Shown piece by piece: positions 22,048 through 33,156 of a stretch of DNA of 64,000 bases. Every line of letters begins with the position of its first letter. The first letter of the stretch is position 1. The notes beneath the pieces are model-generated. The model saw only the letters and a list, made by a program, of their open reading frames with translations. It had not been told where the DNA came from and did no database searches. The stretch is from assembly GCA_022575985.1 (NCBI GenBank), contig JAKSXM010000007.1, positions 57,566,501 through 57,630,500 on the forward strand. The letters are read 5' to 3'. Both the position numbers and the translations under genes were made by a program. Source of the DNA: Anagrus nilaparvatae (Eukaryota > Arthropoda > Insecta > Hymenoptera > Mymaridae).

Positions 22048-23271
22048 CGTTCCCGCCCAATCCCCCGAATGGACATTTCCCCGAAAGCCTTTTCCCCGAT
22101 GACCATTTCCCCGAATTCACAAAATGGAAATTTCCCCGAATGTACTTTTTCCCGAAGTCTATTTCCCCGAAAGGAGTTTTACCCGAAATCAAATTACCCG
22201 AACGGTCTTTTTCCCGAAAATCCTTAAAAAAATAAAAAATTTTTTAATAACACATTCTATTATTATTAAGAGTTTATTTATTAAAATTTCATATTAAGGC
22301 TATTTACATAGTAACGTTGGTTGTTGGATGTAATCTTACAATGTAATATTATTTACATGTAAACATTACATCCAAGTGCATTTAAGTAATCTTTGTAACG
22401 CGCTACACCGTAATTTTGATATGATTCGACAATTTTCTTCACCCTTCTTTGAGTTTCCAGCCATTTTTTTTTTGGTTGATTTCTAACTTTCCTTCCGAGT
22501 GACAGCTCCAGTACTTGAATTCCGCTAATTTATCTAAATAATAACAAAAAATTTTTTACATACGTATGTGTGTATGCGTGAACATATATGTATACATATT
22601 ATATATATGTTTATATATATAATATAAGAAAAAAGCAAAACGCTTTTATTATAACCTTGCAAAATTGCAGCTGGAGGTAGATTTGCATCTTCTGCTGTAC
22701 GTTTAATGGAGTGCTTGATTTCTTCAGCAAGCACTTCTTCTCGATCTGGTGCATGAGACTCATGGTCTTCTATTTTACCGCCTTTTTTTAAAGTTAGAGT
22801 GCCATTAATCGTTTATTGCAATCCTCCTATCGCTTATAATTTTAATTTCGCTGGCCATACTTAAATATGATACAAAGATTTAAAAAATTGATTAATTATT
22901 TTAAAAAATTTTAATTAAAATTTTATACATACATTTTTATACGTATACAACACGACAAATTTTAATAGGCTAATGAAATAAATTAAGTGAAGTAGGTTAC
23001 AAAAAATTTTTAAATTTAAATTGTTTGTTTTGAATTTACAGTAACGTATTTCTTTTATTTTTTACTTTTTGGGAATGCGTTATTCGGGTAAATAAATTTC
23101 GGGAAAATAGACATTCGGGGTAATGGGTTTCGGGAAAATAGACATTCGGGGAAATGGGTTTCGGGAAAAAAGGCATTCGGGAGATTGGCTTCGGGGAAAA
23201 AGTTTTCGGGTAAACGGTTTTCGGGGAAATGTCCATTCGGGGAATAGTATTCGGGGAAATGTACGGGAATC
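22048..23271. mobile_element. Fold-back element with TTTCCCCGAA-repeat arms (MULE-like?)
   Basis: The left arm (about 22050-22225) is a run of short units on the theme 'ATTTCCCCGAA' spaced 15-20 bp; the right arm (about 23085-23269) is its reverse complement ('TTCGGGGAAATG'). TTTTATTT flanks both ends (22040-22047 and 23272-23279), compatible with the 8-10-bp target duplication of Mutator-like elements. The interior carries a minus-strand FLYWCH/MULE-associated coding relic. No DDE transposase remains. Confidence 0.65.
22650..22812 (-). pseudogene. FLYWCH/MULE-associated coding remnant
   Basis: Read from about 22812 downward, the frame gives L-T-L-KKGGK-IEDHESHAPDREEV followed by an EIKHSIKRTAEDANLPPAAIL-type segment. 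An H-x-H end of a zinc knuckle, D/E-rich spacer, then IK-x-x-A-x-x-x-x-x-x-PP-x-x-I is typical of the region following FLYWCH zinc fingers in insect MULE-type and FLYWCH proteins. A stop lies just upstream and the frame dies in low-complexity sequence, so it is a relic. Confidence 0.45.
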
Positions 23272-23527
23272 TTTTATTTATATAGTACATATATTTTCCT
23301 TCACAAATTAATTAATTTATGGATTCCTACGAAAATTCTTAACTAAAAAAATCTGTCCAGCACACAGTATATCAATTTTCAGATGGTGAAAGAAATCTTC
23401 AATTTAATTCGCAATTTCAAACAGCTCTGTAACAAATTATTTTTAAAATCTCTGCTAATAAATCAAAAATTTTTAATCCTTAATTCTTGTACTTTTTATT
23501 GTATACATTTTGATAATATTCAAAATT

Positions 23528-23812
23528 TCACAATTCAAAACTCTGAGTTGAACTTCTGGAATTCAAGTTGTGGTAGCCGAAATTTTTTGTTTTCGTTTAA
23601 ACGATAGCAAAAAGCTGTATTAAAACGTAAAGAAAATTAAAAACAATGATTTTTACTCATTTAAAATGCAAGCTCCGTGGCATGATGGTAATAAAAAATT
23701 TTCTTTTTGATCTTTTCTTTGAATTCTGTCATTTGCAAGCATTTAAAAGACAAAAAAAATCCGGCTGTCACAACCGGAATTCCGGTAATTAAATTTTTCA
23801 CAATACCAAACT
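23528..23812. repeat. Degenerate inverted repeat (MITE-like)
   Basis: A ~60-bp segment at 23548-23610 ('CTGGAATTCAAGTTGTGG' theme, then GCCGAAATTTTTTG) is mirrored by 23735-23795 read in reverse ('CCGGAATTCCGGTTGTGAC' theme). It resembles the core of the small MITEs at 9186 and 44280. It lies immediately downstream of the last recognised exon of AADAT copy 2, where exon 7 would be expected. Confidence 0.5.
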
Positions 23813-24582
23813 GTACCTGTAAAATATTTTTCGAGACTTTGAAGCATCAAGTCTCTTCTATATTTATAGAAGGTTCTAATTTTTGCAAAATGATCCATCA
23901 ATTTTTCGTATGACCAAGAATCGAAAAGTTTTTGAAAAATCACCTGGTACCAAATTTAAGTGATAATGTTTAATGATTATATTTATCCTTCACATAAAAT
24001 GACTGTTAGTTTTACCTGTGTCAATGTTGAAGCGTGGAGACTTGACGAAGAAACGTGCAACTTTAATTTTTGAATAACTGGAATAGGCGTGGTTATAACT
24101 CCAAGTCTCATTCCTCCACTCATGACTTTGCTAAACGAATCTGCCCTGATTACTCTACCATCAACGTCAATCGATAAAAATGATTTTGGTTGTTCATCTA
24201 AAAAATGAATAAAAAAATATGCGTCATCTTCAAGGATCAAGAAATCATATTTTTGTGCCAATTTATAAATTTCCAACTTTCTTTTATTCGAAAACACGGT
24301 TCCAGTTGGATTTGCTCCCACGGGATTTACGTAAAGAAGCTATATTTTATAAGAAAAACTTATTAAAAATTTTAAAAATCAAAAATTTCCATAGATTAAT
24401 TAACTTAATTAAATTACCCTAGGAAGTTGCTTCTTTTGTTTAATTCTATTTTCAAAAATATTCTCGATTTCATTTGTTAATAAACCATCTTTATCCATAT
24501 TTACAGGAATCAATTCAGGAACCATTGGATTTATCTAAAAATTTGTTAATTTGAGGGGCATCAACGATGAAAATAAAATACG

Positions 24583-24949
24583 CTGCCAACTAGCTGGCAC
24601 TAAGGTTCCTCATTTCCTCAAACAATGAGCTTAATACATCAATATGCCGCTGATATCACCGATTACAGCCATGCAATCATACATACATTACTCTCTTAAT
24701 TCCATAATAGTTGTGAAATATCACCGGTTACAATATTTTCAGATATTAGTACTTTCACGGAGTTAAATGAGGTATTACACCCAACAAAAAAAAAGATTGC
24801 AGTTTTTTTAATTTTTTTGTTTTTTTAATTTTGAGAAAAAAATTTTGAAAAAATTCGGTATCAGATCCAAAAAATTACTATAAACGAACTTTCTAAAACT
24901 AGTACTCTCATAGAAATAAATTAGGTACTATACGTCCAAAAAGAAAAAA
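24583..24949 (-). mobile_element. Helentron-like element fragment (old)
   Basis: Begins CGCTGCCAACTAGCTGGCAC then AGGTTCCTCATT: a diverged 3' end of the GGTTCCTC family, followed by mixed internal-repeat sequence up to the insertion of copy D at 24950. In the AADAT copy 2 intron between exons 3 and 4. Confidence 0.55.
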
Positions 24950-26513
24950 CGCTGCCAAGTGATTGGCACTATGGTTCCTCATTAACAATAGCAAAATATT
25001 TATAATGGTCTATTTTATCTAATAAAAATTATAATTTGAGATATTAGTATTTCATAAAAAAAAGTTAAATACCGTATTTTATAAGAAAAAAAATGTTGCT
25101 GTGATTTAATGTTTTTTATTTAACAAATTTTTAGAAAAAAATTTTCAATAAACTAGGTATTACACTTAAAAAAAAAACAATATTACAGATTTTTTAATTT
25201 TTTTGTTTTATTAATATTGAGAAAAAGAATTTTGAAAAAATTCGGTATCAGATCCAAAAAATTACTATGAATAAGCTTTCTAAAACTAGTACTCTCATAG
25301 AAATTAATTAGGTACTACGTCCGAACAAAAAAAAAATTTGGTATTCTTTGTATTTTTTTGTGAAAAAAAATTTGGGAAAAAAATTTTCAAAAAATTAATT
25401 ATCAGATTTGAGATATCGAGTAAAAACCATACTTTCAAATATAAGTACTTTTATTGAAATAAATGAGGTATTACACCTAAATTTAAAAAAAAAAAAAGTA
25501 TTTTGAAATCTCTTGATGAAAAAATTTTTGAAAAAAAAATTAGGTCTTAATTTCATAATGGTTGTTAAATACCACCGATTGCAAAATTTTCAAATATTAG
25601 TACTTTCATGGAATTAAAGGAAGTATTACACTAAAAAAAAAAAAAATATTACAGATTTTTTAATTTTTTTGATTTTTTAATTTTCAGAAAAAAATTTTGA
25701 AAAAATTAAGTTTCAGGTCCAAAAAATTACTATAAACGATATTTCTAAAACTAGTATTCTCATAGAAATCAATTAGGTACTACATCCAAAAATAAAAATA
25801 AATTAAGTTTTTTTTGTATTTTTTGGTGAAAAAAATTTTGAGAAAAAAATTTTCAAAAAATTAGTTATCAGATTCGAGATATCGAGTAAAAATCGTACTT
25901 TCAAATATAAGTACTTTCATGGAAATAAATGAGGTATTACATCCAAATTAAAAAAAAAAAAAAAATAGTTTGAGATTTTTTGATGAAAAAATTTTGGAAA
26001 AAAAAATTAGGTCTTAATTCCATAATGGTTGTGAAATATCACCGGTTACAATATTTTCAGATATTCGTACTTTCATAGAAAAAAATTAAGTATTACGTCT
26101 TAAAATAAAAAAAATTTTGGCATTTTTTGTATTTTTTGGCAACAAAAATTTTGAGAAAAAAATTTTGAAAAAATTAAGTATCAGGTCCAAAAAAATGCTA
26201 TAAACGATATTTCTAAAACTAGTACTTCCACAGAAATAAATTAAGTACTGCGTCCGTAAAGAAAAAAAAAATTGGTATTTTTTGTATTTTTTGGTGAAAA
26301 AAATTTTGAGAAAAAAATTTTCAAAAAATTAGTTATCAGATTCGAGATATCGAGTAAAAATCGTACTTTCAAATATAAGTACTTTCGTGGAAATAAATGA
26401 GGTATTACATCCAAATTAAAAAAAAAAAAAAGTAGTTTGAGATTTTTTGATGAAAAAATTTTTGAAAAAAAAATTAGGTCTTAATTCCATAATGGTTGTG
26501 AAATTTCACCGGT

Positions 26514-26557
<44 letters not shown>

Positions 26558-26670
26558 GACTTTTTTTTAAAACCGGTTTTTTAGCTTCCTGAGGTCCCAA
26601 AACGTGCTTATATGCCAAAAAATCAAAAATCAAAATTTCATCTATCACAAAGGTTCCTCTATGAGGAACC
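24950..26670 (-). mobile_element. Helentron/HINE-like element, copy D (full length)
   Basis: 3' hairpin at 24950-24970, sub-terminal repeat, ~467-bp internal repeats, CA microsatellite at about 26520-26553, 5' palindrome at 26652-26670. Both flanks on the element strand are T. It lies within a diverged relative of the same repeat and in the AADAT copy 2 intron. Confidence 0.7.
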
Positions 26671-26817
26671 AAAAAAATGTGGTGTTGATTGTATTTTTTT
26701 GTGACGAAGATTTTAGAGAAAAAAATTTTTTTTAAATTATTTATCAGATTCGAGATATCAAGTAAAAATCATACTTTCATGGAAATAAATGAAGTATTAC
26801 ATCCAAAATTAAAAAAA

Positions 26818-28384
26818 CGCTGCCAAGTGATTGGCACTATGGTTCCTCATTAAAAATAGCAAAATATTTATAATGGTCTATTTTATCTAATAAAAATTAT
26901 AATTTGAGATATCAATATCTCATAAAAAAAAGTTAAATACCGTATTTTAAAAGAAAAAAAATGTTGCTGTGATTTAATGTTTTTCATTTAACAAATTTTT
27001 AGAAAAAAATTTTCAATAAACTAGGTATTACACTTAAAAAAAAAACAATATATATTACAGATTTTTTAATTTTTTTGTTTTATTAATATTGAGAAAAAAA
27101 TTTTGAAAAAATTCGGTATCAGATCCAAAAAATTACTATGAATAAGCTTTTTAAAACTAGTACTCTCATAGAAATTAATTAGGTACTACGTCCGAACAAA
27201 AAAAAAATGGTATTCTTTGTATTTTTTTGTGAAAAAAATTTTGGGAAAAAAATTTTTAAAAAATTAATTATCAGATTCGAGATATCGAGTAAAAACCATA
27301 CTTTCAAATATAAGTACTTTTATGAAAATAAATGAGGTATTAAACCTAAATTAAAAAAAAAAAAAAGTATTTTGAAATCTCTTGATGAAAAAATTTTTGA
27401 AAAAAAAAATTAGATCTTAATTCCATAATGGTTGTTAAATACCACCGATTGCAAAATTTTTAAATATTAGTACTTTCATGGAATTAAAGGAAGTATTACA
27501 CTAAAAAAAAAAAAAAAATATTACAGATTTTTTAATTTTTTTGTTTTTTTAATTTTGAGAAAAAAATTTTGAAATAATTAAGTTTCAGGTCCAAAAAATT
27601 ACTATAAACGATATTTCTAAAACTAGTACTCTCATAGAAATCAATTAGGTACTACATCCAAAAATAAAAAAAAATAAAGTTTTTTTTGTATTTTTTGGTG
27701 AAAAAAATTTTGAGAAAAAAATTTTCAAAAAATTAGTTATCAGATTCGAGATATCGAGTAAAAATCGTACTTTCAAATATAAGTACTTTCATGGAAATAA
27801 ATGAGGTACTACATCCAAATTAAAAAAAAAAAAAAGTAGTTTGAGATTTTTTGATGAAAAAATTTTTGAAAAAAAAATTAGGTCTTAATTCCATAATGGT
27901 TGTGAAATATCACGGGTTACAATATTTTCAGATATTCGTACTTTCATAGAAAAAATTTAAGTATTACGTCCTAAAATAAAAAAAATTTTGGCATTCTTTG
28001 TAGTTTTTGGCAACAAAAATTTTGAGAAAAAAATTTTGAAAAAATTAGGTATCAGGTCCAAAAAAATGCTGTAAACCATATTTCTAAAACTAGTACTTCC
28101 ACAGAAATAAATTAAGTACTGCGTCCATAAAGAAAAAAAAAATTGGTATTTTTTGTATTTTTTGGTGAAAAAAATTTTCAGAAAAAAATTTTCAAAAAAT
28201 TAATTATCAGATTCGAGATATCGAGTAAAAATCGTACTTTCAAATATAAGTACTTTCGTGGAAATAAATGAGGTATTACATCCAAATTAAAAAAAAAAAA
28301 AAGTAGTTTGAGATTTTTTGATGAAAAAATTTTTGAAAAAAAAATTAGGTCTTAATTCCTTAATGGTTGTGAAATTTCACCGGT

Positions 28385-28416
<32 letters not shown>

Positions 28417-28535
28417 CATACAGACTTTTTTTAAAAACCGGTTTTTTAGCTTCCTGAGGTCCCAAAACGTGCTTATATGCCAAAAAATCAAAAATCAAAA
28501 TTTCATCTATCACAAAGGTTCCTCTATGAGGAACC
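26818..28535 (-). mobile_element. Helentron/HINE-like element, copy F (full length)
   Basis: Same architecture as copy D, including CGCTGCC hairpin at the 3' end and GGTTCCTC palindrome at 28517-28535. It separates fragments of a more diverged family member (26671-26817 and 28540-28740), indicating nested insertion. Very similar to D, suggesting recent amplification or local duplication. Confidence 0.7.
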
Positions 28536-28539
28536 AAAA

Positions 28540-28740
28540 CAAAAAGCACCTCGAGGTTTTTTGATAAAAAAATTTTTGAAAAAAAAGTTAGGTCAAAATG
28601 TTTGTGAAATATCACCGGTTACATGCATACACACACACACACAAAGAGACTTTTTTTAAAAACTAAAAACCGGTTTTTTAGCTTCCTGAGATCTCAAAAC
28701 GTGCTTATATGCCAAAAAATCAAAAACCAAAATTTGAACC
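28540..28740 (-). mobile_element. Helentron-like element, diverged 5'-end fragment
   Basis: Retains the CACACA microsatellite, ACCGGTTTTTTAGC and CTCAAAACGTGC stretches of the family's 5' region but the terminal palindrome has decayed. Confidence 0.55.
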
Positions 28741-28836
28741 ATCACAATGAATCACAATGACCCATCACAAAAAAAAATGAAAAGGGCGGGTGTAAAATAG
28801 GATTACTGCAGTTTTGACCAACTACTCTTCCAAAGA

Positions 28837-28926
28837 TACACTGTATAAAAACTGCCCTCATTTTTGTTATCACGATAGAATAATTAATACATACAAAAAA
28901 AATAGGGCAGTTTATTATACAGTGTA
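28837..28926. mobile_element. 90-bp MITE
   Basis: Ends TACACTGTATAAAAACTGCC and its near complement GGCAGTTTATTATACAGTGTA-type end form 20-bp terminal inverted repeats with TA at both borders. It lies just downstream of exon 3 of AADAT copy 2, within the intron. Confidence 0.75.
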
Positions 28927-29954
28927 GTTTATTTAAATTCTTATAAAAATATTTATCTTTACTGCGTTTATTAATCCAGCATACATAGGACTTTGAAACA
29001 TTGCTGGCTGTCCTTCTTCTAATAACAATTCAAAAATTTTAGTACAACCATCTTGTGATCCATTTGTAAATTGAACATCCCAATTAGAATATTTTGGAGA
29101 ATGCCATTTTTCTTGTAATTCTTTCCATTTTTTAATTAACGGTAAGTACCTTTTTTTTATCAAATTTTATCATGAAAATATTGAATACATTATTAAAAGA
29201 TATTAAGTGATTTTAAAAATAGAGATACTAACATACAAAATTCAGAATACGTTTTGTATTAAATATCATTGACTTATTAATTAATAATTAATAATTTAAA
29301 TATTATTAATTTAGCAATTGTTAGCGAATCTGGCATAAAGGGTGGAAAAAAGTCTGGTATTTAAAAAAAAAAACCTATTTTACTGGATTTAGAATGTTAA
29401 AATATAATAACATTCCGTAAATTAAGATCCCATAGATTCAATGATTTTGAAATAGCAGCTATTTTTCGTTTTTTAAATATTTGCAAAAACGTGAGCTAAC
29501 TTTTCAAATTATACTTTTCTACGCTTTAAATGAAGCTAAAAAATATTTTCTTAACAAAAGAGGCAAGTAAAATTTTCCTTTAAATTTTAAATAAAAATTT
29601 CGGGAAAACCCCAAGGATAGACGCATTGTCTGAAAAACGAACAGAAAAATGCCCTTTTTAAATGTGAATTGCTCAAAAAGTATCATTTTTTTTTTCTTTT
29701 AATTGACCTACAATTTTTACCTTTTCTAAGTACTTTTTTCAGTAATTTAGATAACCTTGAAGTTTTTTCGAAAAAATGATTACAAATTCATTTTACTAAC
29801 ATTTTAAATTCAAAAAATATTTTGCAGCTTTATTTATAAAGCAGAAAAGTTGAAAAATGGCACGATTTTATTTGTATTTAAACATACCCACCCATTAGAT
29901 CATTTTCAGTAAAAATTGCTAAATTAATTCAGACATTTATATTATTTACTCCAG

Positions 29955-32700
29955 TCAAAATGCGGGGTAGGGGATAAGATTTGATCTAGTAAATATGTTT
30001 TTTGGGTCCCTGAATCCGAATCTGGGGTTAATAACACCTAGAATTATAGGTAACAATAGGGTTTTTTTTGCAATATTGTATATAGCAAAAATTATCAAAG
30101 AACCAACAAATAACTGACATTTTTTCATGAGTAATTAACAAAATATTAAACATATTTTTTTATGTTTGAATCTTTGTATGCCTATTTTTTAATGGTATTT
30201 TGAAGATTTTTACCACTGGGTAATTCCACAGGTAAATCCCAGGTTGGGCGGGACCAAGTCTTGAAAATTATTTTTTTATCTGTCACTCGAAAATATGTCC
30301 CAAAATTAGAAGTCAGCTCAAATTTCAGCTATTTTCAATGATTTTTAAAGATTTTTCCTGAGTGGGGCATTTTAAATGTAAATTATAGTACTCAGCCATC
30401 TTTTTTTAAAAGTATCGTAAATTTCACAAAAAATCTCTTATGTGATGAATTCTCCCAGATGTGTTTTTCCAAATTTTAATTTAAATTGTATTTCTTTCAA
30501 ATTCATAAATTTTGAAAATACGTAAATTTGATAACACAGGCACACAAAAAAAAATTCATGTAACAATGGGTAGACTGCCTGGTAGGGGGGTTTTGGGTGG
30601 TGCTAAAATCGAATATGGCCATATAAATGCAATAAAACTACCCAAACCCCCCCCCAGCGCCCCCATATGCCCCCTAAAGCTGAGAAACATTTTTTCTTTT
30701 CGAAAAATGAAAATTGAACTATATACACATGTTTTTTGGGATGCTGATACCAAAGATGGATATAAAAAATGTTTTCAACCAACGTTTGGCCCTTTAGATA
30801 GCCCCAGTGCCCCCATTCATATCCCCCCAAACGGGTTAAAAATATTTTTCTTAGGAAAATTAAAAGTCAAAGTGTATTCTTATATTTTTTGGGACGGTGA
30901 AACCAATGATTAATATAAAAAATGTTTTTAACTAAGACCACCCAAGTGACCCTATTCATCCCCTCACCCATCATTAGGGTTTTTTAGAGGGCCAAGCTTT
31001 AGTTAAAAACATTTTTATATTCATCTTTGGCTTTAGCGTCTCAAAAAACATTAGAATACACATTGAATTTTAATTTTTCTAAAAAAATATTTTTAACCCG
31101 TTTGGGGAGGGTAAGTGGAGGGTAAGTGGGGCACTGGGGTGGTCTAGAGGGCCAAGCATTAGATAAAAACATTTTTTATATTCATGTTTGTTTTTAGCGT
31201 CTCAAAAAACATAAGAATACACATTGAGTTTTAATTTTTCTAATAAAAATATTTTCAACCCATTTGTGGAGTTGAATGGGGGCACTGGGGTGGTCTAGAG
31301 GGCCAAGCATTGGTTAAACTCATTTTTTATATTCATTTTTGATTTCACCGTCCCAAAAAATATAAGAATTCACTTTGACTTTTAATTTTCCTGAGAAAAA
31401 TATTTTTAACCAGTTTGGAAAAAATTTTTCACACCTTTGGGGGGATATGAATGGGGGCACTGGGGCTATCTAAAGGGTCAAACGTTGGTTGAAATCATTT
31501 TTTATATCCATCTTTGGTATCAGCATCCCAAAAAACATGAGTATATAGTTCAATTTTCATTTTTCGAAAAGAAAAAATGTTTCTCACCTTTAGGGGACAT
31601 ATGGGGGCGCTGGGGGCGGGGTAATTTTATTGCATTTCTATGGCCATATTAGACTTTAGCACCACCAAAAAACCCCCCTACCAGGTAGTCTATCCTCTGT
31701 TACATGACTTTTTTTTTGTGTGCCTGTGTTATCTTTACGTATTTTCAAAATTTATGAAATTGAAAGAAGTACAATTTAAATTAAAATTTGGAAAAACACA
31801 TCTGGGAGAATTCACCACATAAAAGTGCTCATTTTTTTTACACTTAAAAAAAAAATTTTTTTTATCTCATTATGAGCTGAGAAATCGCTGTTGAATAAAA
31901 AAACGAATTCGAATTTTGCCGCGAATCGACACAGAATGGATAAAATTCGACTCCAAATTCGGATTCCCCGAAAAATTTTCGATCGAAAACATACTTTTTT
32001 TTTTTAGAGTTTTTTTGTGAAATTTACGATACTTTTAAAAAAAGATGGCTGAGTACTATAATTTACATTTAAAATGCCCCACTCAGGAAAAATCTTTAAA
32101 AATCATTGAAAATACCTGAAATTTGAGCTGACTTATAATTTTGGGACATATTTTCGAGTGAGAGATAAAAAAATAATTTTCAAGACTTGGTCCCGCCCAA
32201 CCTGGGATTTAGCTGTAGAATTACCCCACTGTAAAATTTATTCATCTTACTCTCAGAGGGTTAAAACTATCCCCAAAATAATAAAAAATATAAAAATACT
32301 CTATAAAAATTTTTTTGAACCCTTTATTCTTGGGGTAGTTTTCACCCCCCAAGAAGGGTTAATGAAATTAATAGCGGTCAAAATGATTAAAATACCATTA
32401 AATAGTAGTTTCAAGATCGGTTCCAAGAATAAAATGTAAAAATAAAAACTTTTATGTTGGTTTTTTCTATTTTGCTTATTTTGGGGATAGTTTTCATCCT
32501 CTGTATATCCTAATTTCAGTTTATTAAAAAGAAACCTCAATATTTTGTTAATTATTCATAAAAAAATGGCAATAATTTGACATCCCTATTCCATAATATT
32601 GCAAAAAAAATTTTTTACCCACAATTTCAGGTCTTTTAAACCCTGAATATGGATTCAGTGATCCAAAAAATATATTTTAGAGCAAATCTCATCGTGGTTG
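29955..32700. repeat. ~2.7-kb fold-back element with poly-G/C core repeats
   Basis: Arms pair over more than 1 kb. For example 'GTTGGGCGGGACCAAGTC' at 30244 pairs with the complement at 32186-32203, 'GATAACACAGGCACACA' at 30529 with 31714-31732, and an outer segment around 30000-30150 with 32550-32680. The core (30575-31680) includes several units with 'GGGGCACTGGGG' or complement. Overlapping ORFs at 30.5-31.7 kb are mirror images of each other and are not genes. It sits in the intron between exons 2 and 3 of AADAT copy 2. Confidence 0.8.
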
Positions 32701-33083
32701 GCTCCGGCATACCGTTTACCGCGTTTGGGCTGGCATCTTTCTGTCAAGGTTATTTATTTTTTATATTACCCACTTGATGATCCATACTGTAAAGCTGCAG
32801 ATAAATCATTACCAATAATTTGACATAATGTATCATCAGAAAATTTAACAGATATTTCTTTAAATGGAAACATACTAGCGTTTGGCATGCCACTTGCTAA
32901 AGATATTGCTTTTGGATTTTTAATATATTCTTCGACTAAAAAATAAAAATATTATTTTTGCAATTGATTTTTCGTTTAAAGATTAATTTATACTTTTTAG
33001 TTTTATTTAATTAATTAAATTTTATTTCATTTAATTAATTAAATCAGCAACATCCACCGAATTTTGACATTTTTGGTGCTAGT

Positions 33084-33156
33084 GTACGTTATATTGCCAA
33101 TATGGCTGCTACAAAGTGTAAATATAAACTTTCTAGCAGCCATATTTGCACGTTTA
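33084..33156. other. Long hairpin, pre-miRNA-sized
   Basis: GCCAATATGGCTGCTACAAA at 33096 and the facing arm TTTCTAGCAGCCATATTTGC pair with two mismatches around a 12-base loop; outer ACGT/ACGT bases extend the stem after a six-base bulge. No coding frame. It could be a small RNA precursor or a mini fold-back element; expression cannot be judged. Confidence 0.35.

Larger units (their letters stand above)
23817..32935 (-). pseudogene. AADAT copy 2: exons 2-6 only, TE-expanded introns
   Basis: Paralogue of the aminotransferase at 8609-11797. Five exons are recognisable: 32935-32770 (166 nt), 29149-28963 (187), 24534-24418 (117), 24339-24016 (324), 23943-23817 (127). These lengths equal copy 1 exons 2-6 exactly, and frames, phases and GT/AG signals are intact. 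They encode LASGMPN, FTNGSQDG, NPTG, LEDDAYF and the PLP-lysine motif ADSFSK. No equivalent of exon 1 was found between 32936 and the receptor gene, nor of exons 7-8 between 11.8 and 23.8 kb. The part that closes the C-terminal small domain is therefore absent. Introns span 9.1 kb against 1.8 kb in copy 1, filled with Helentron-like and fold-back repeats. Either a truncated duplicate still little decayed, or a gene whose terminal exons are too diverged to see. Confidence 0.8.

Noticed and set aside
30512..31822. Overlapping ORFs on both strands at 30.5-31.8 kb
   Set aside because: Mirror images produced by the two arms of a fold-back element.
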